NCBI GenBank assembly: GCA_902762565.1
Contig: CACWOS010000004.1
Span: 1-64,000, forward strand
DNA length: 64,000 nucleotides
Reading direction: 5' to 3'
From: an uncultured Prevotellaceae bacterium
Lineage (GTDB): Bacteria > Bacteroidota > Bacteroidia > Bacteroidales > Bacteroidaceae
The notes beneath the pieces are model-generated. The model worked only from the letters and a program-made list of their open reading frames with translations. It was not told where the DNA came from and searched no databases. Of the stretch, positions 62,025-64,000 are shown piece by piece (within the stretch, counting starts at the first letter, position 1; each line of letters begins with the position of its first letter). The position numbers and the translations under genes are program-made.

Positions 62025-62974
62025 GATGGATAGATTTTTTACGTGGTATCTCAATGATACTCATACTCGTATTCCATACAGAAATGTATTACAAAGAATA
62101 TGATGTAACACCCTATTACATCTATACTACCAATGCCATTATCCTTTTCTATTTCATCTCTGGCTACCTATTCTATCGTCCAGAATCGTTCAGTCTAAAG
62201 AAAAAGGCACTATCCATTGTAAGATCTTTATTGATTCCTTATTTCATATTTACGACACTCATTGCTATTCCAAAAGTACTGGTAAGACAAGAAAACGTCG
62301 ATTGGATTGACATTTCTCTAAAAATCATAAGTGGAAGAGCTTCCTGGTTTATTGCAGCACTCATAGTTGGTGAACTCTTTTTCGCTTTATTACTAACGAA
62401 AACACGTGGAAAAATTCCTTGGTTATTAATAGATGCCATAGGATGCCTTGTTATCTATTATATTATCCCATTTAATCAACATAATTATTGGCAATGGCAA
62501 GATGCATTATTAGCCATTACTTTCCTCTCTACAGGCTATTTCTATCATCAATATGAGAAACATTTCCACACTATCAACAAACTATTATATTCATTAATAC
62601 TGCTATTGATTCTTATCTTTATAAAATTATATGAATATCATGTTGATTTACCCATGCGGAATATTGCCATTGAGAATATACCACTATTCATAGCTGATGC
62701 TTTTATTTGGCTGCTATTTATCATTTCTATCATAAGATACATTCCTCGTTGTAAGATGATAGAATGGACTGGACAGCATAGTATTGTATATTATTTCCTA
62801 GCAGGTGGATGTCCTTTAATAATTTCAATTCTATTCAATAAAGTGGGATGCTATTACGACAGCTATTGGTATCGTTATGTCATTGCACTCATCTTTGTGT
62901 ATACTTTAGCTACTATTCTTACCTGGCTCATCTACAAATATGTTCCATTTATAACAGGGAGAATAAAGAAATGA
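62012..62974 (+). CDS. Acyltransferase family 3 membrane protein (OafA-like)
   Basis: A 320-aa membrane protein of acyltransferase family 3: starts IDFLRGISMILILVFHTEMYY (catalytic His in the FHT context), then about ten helices. Family members O-acetylate or otherwise acylate surface polysaccharides or LPS. Overlaps genes on both sides (13 nt before, ATGA after). Confidence 0.9.
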   Translation: MQRVGWIDFLRGISMILILVFHTEMYYKEYDVTPYYIYTTNAIILFYFISGYLFYRPESFSLKKKALSIVRSLLIPYFIFTTLIAIPKVLVRQENVDWIDISLKIISGRASWFIAALIVGELFFALLLTKTRGKIPWLLIDAIGCLVIYYIIPFNQHNYWQWQDALLAITFLSTGYFYHQYEKHFHTINKLLYSLILLLILIFIKLYEYHVDLPMRNIAIENIPLFIADAFIWLLFIISIIRYIPRCKMIEWTGQHSIVYYFLAGGCPLIISILFNKVGCYYDSYWYRYVIALIFVYTLATILTWLIYKYVPFITGRIKK

Positions 62975-64000
62975 AGATAATTAATCTGATAGGAAAACCT
63001 TTACAAGAAATAGTATTCTTTCTTGTATGCTTTACTTGTATTATTGCACCAACTATCAATTTTCTACTAATTCTCTATACTGAAATTGATTTAGATATTC
63101 TGTTTCTTAAATACATAGCTAATGCTATTACAATTAGCTATATACTTACTGTAATAGTGTATTTGACAAAGAAGTATAAAATCATCAGATTATTGATGTA
63201 TTCCTTTGTTTTATTATTACTATTGACTTATTTGTTCTTAAAGATTTCTTTTGGTACTAATATTTCCCCTCTTCTTATTACGATGATTGCTGAGACAAAT
63301 TATCAAGAGTCTAGCGAATTTATCTATAACTATATTTTCAGTAAAGCATCATGGATATCACTATTTATAGTAGGTTTCATTTTATTCCTTGCTTGGATAG
63401 GGGAAAAAAGAAAAATAAAGATAACTAGTAGTAATCATCGAATTGTCTCTATTCTCATAATAATATCCATGATTATTACAATATTTAATATTCGAATTTT
63501 CAAATCATTGATTGACTGTAAGAATATGAATGAAGTGAATACGTGGTATGAAAATTATTATCCGTATGCTATGGACAATATTTCTACATTAATGTATTCA
63601 CTTTATATTCCACATATTACATCAACTGAAATAAAAAATGCCATTCAATTAACAGAAAAAGCTACTGAAGAAAAAGTAGAAATATGCACTCAAGATTCTT
63701 TAAATGTAATCTTTGTATTAGGAGAATCATATATTAAATATCACGCACACCTATATGGTTATCCGTTATCTACAACTCCTTATATGGATAAAGAAGTTGA
63801 AAATGGAAATCTTTATGTATTTCAAGATATGATATCTCCATACAATTCCACTACACAAGCAGTAAAAAATATACTCTGTACGAATAGTATTTCAAATGGA
63901 GAAACATGGAGTGAAAGTGTATTTTTTCCAGCTTTATTTAAAAAAGCAGGATATAATGTATATATATGGGATAACCAGAAGACTATCGGAACTTTCTTGA
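62971..64000 (+). CDS. EptA-like phosphoethanolamine transferase (partial, cut at window end)
   Basis: Starts at the ATG of an ATGA overlap and runs past the window edge without a stop (343 codons seen). It begins with about five membrane helices and continues into an alkaline-phosphatase/sulfatase-type domain: NVIFVLGESYIKYHAHLYGYPLSTT carries the metal-ligand Glu, and SPYNSTTQAVKNIL should hold the nucleophile Thr. EptA relatives add phosphoethanolamine to lipid A or glycans, which can affect polymyxin sensitivity. Strongly AT-rich like its two upstream neighbours. Confidence 0.88.
   Translation, partial: MKIINLIGKPLQEIVFFLVCFTCIIAPTINFLLILYTEIDLDILFLKYIANAITISYILTVIVYLTKKYKIIRLLMYSFVLLLLLTYLFLKISFGTNISPLLITMIAETNYQESSEFIYNYIFSKASWISLFIVGFILFLAWIGEKRKIKITSSNHRIVSILIIISMIITIFNIRIFKSLIDCKNMNEVNTWYENYYPYAMDNISTLMYSLYIPHITSTEIKNAIQLTEKATEEKVEICTQDSLNVIFVLGESYIKYHAHLYGYPLSTTPYMDKEVENGNLYVFQDMISPYNSTTQAVKNILCTNSISNGETWSESVFFPALFKKAGYNVYIWDNQKTIGTFL

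Overview
The window looks like a chromosomal segment of a Bacteroidales bacterium, most likely Prevotella or a close relative. The evidence is the Bacteroidetes promoter element TAnnTTTG in front of most transcription units, a PorZ-like type IX secretion component, GH3-family and DUF4254 proteins, a CE2 esterase and heparinase II/III protein, many lipoproteins, and the rimP-nusA-infB-sufB order. It is mostly housekeeping DNA with three short accessory patches.

Layout. 1-1.4 kb: a truncated RHS C-terminal fragment and a tRNA(CAT). 1.5-6.1 kb: ribF, a CPBP membrane protease, a lipoprotein and a secreted TPR-like protein, overlapping end to end. 6.1-8.1 kb: ruvB-coaD-ybeY on the minus strand. 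8.2-10.9 kb: CE2 esterase, alpha/beta esterase and a VanX-type lipoprotein. 11-15.7 kb (minus): a sensor fragment, a thioredoxin-fold lipoprotein without CxxC, a secreted propeller-like protein and a DEAD-box helicase. 15.8-20.3 kb (plus): LOG protein, MscS channel, endonuclease I and heparinase II/III protein. 20.3-26.5 kb (minus): rimP-nusA-infB-sufB. 26.6-28.5 kb: a cobalamin-type pair (CobD-like aminotransferase with its PLP lysine replaced by Asn, and an ABC ATPase). 28.7-29.5 kb: a zeta-like kinase and a 50-aa partner. 30.2-37.8 kb (minus): GH3 protein, Ig-like lipoprotein, DUF3108 protein and a Dna2-like nuclease-helicase. 38-41.8 kb (minus): acpP-fabF-rnc and pdxB. 41.9-45.9 kb (plus): DUF4254-GT9-rubredoxin, ychF, lgt. 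46-51.8 kb: a FISUMP lipoprotein, an intact REP-type Y1 transposase, mutS, and a second Y1 transposase-like gene broken by an in-frame TGA. 51.9-53.8 kb: a secreted Ig/OB-like protein. 54.4-64 kb (plus): leuS-yitT-rdgB-porZ followed by an AT-rich run of three envelope-glycan genes (GT39-like, acyltransferase, EptA-like, the last cut by the window end).

The most striking signal is not a gene. Short tracts with an exact 7-bp period occur at about 18 places, each with its own heptamer. They fill gene junctions (rimP-nusA, nusA-infB, infB-sufB, LOG-MscS, rdgB-porZ), supply start or stop codons (sufB, GH3/lipoprotein junction, rdgB, porZ), encode signal-peptide cores of three exported proteins, and form in-frame linkers inside an ABC ATPase, a helicase, PdxB, a GT9 and Lgt. 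Separately, perfect 8-bp palindromes with a four-base loop sit in frame in sufB and rdgB and both translate to VPxGxPxG, like a palindromic element that tolerates insertion into genes. REP-like palindromes with 3-nt loops cluster around the Y1 transposase genes and near the zeta module.
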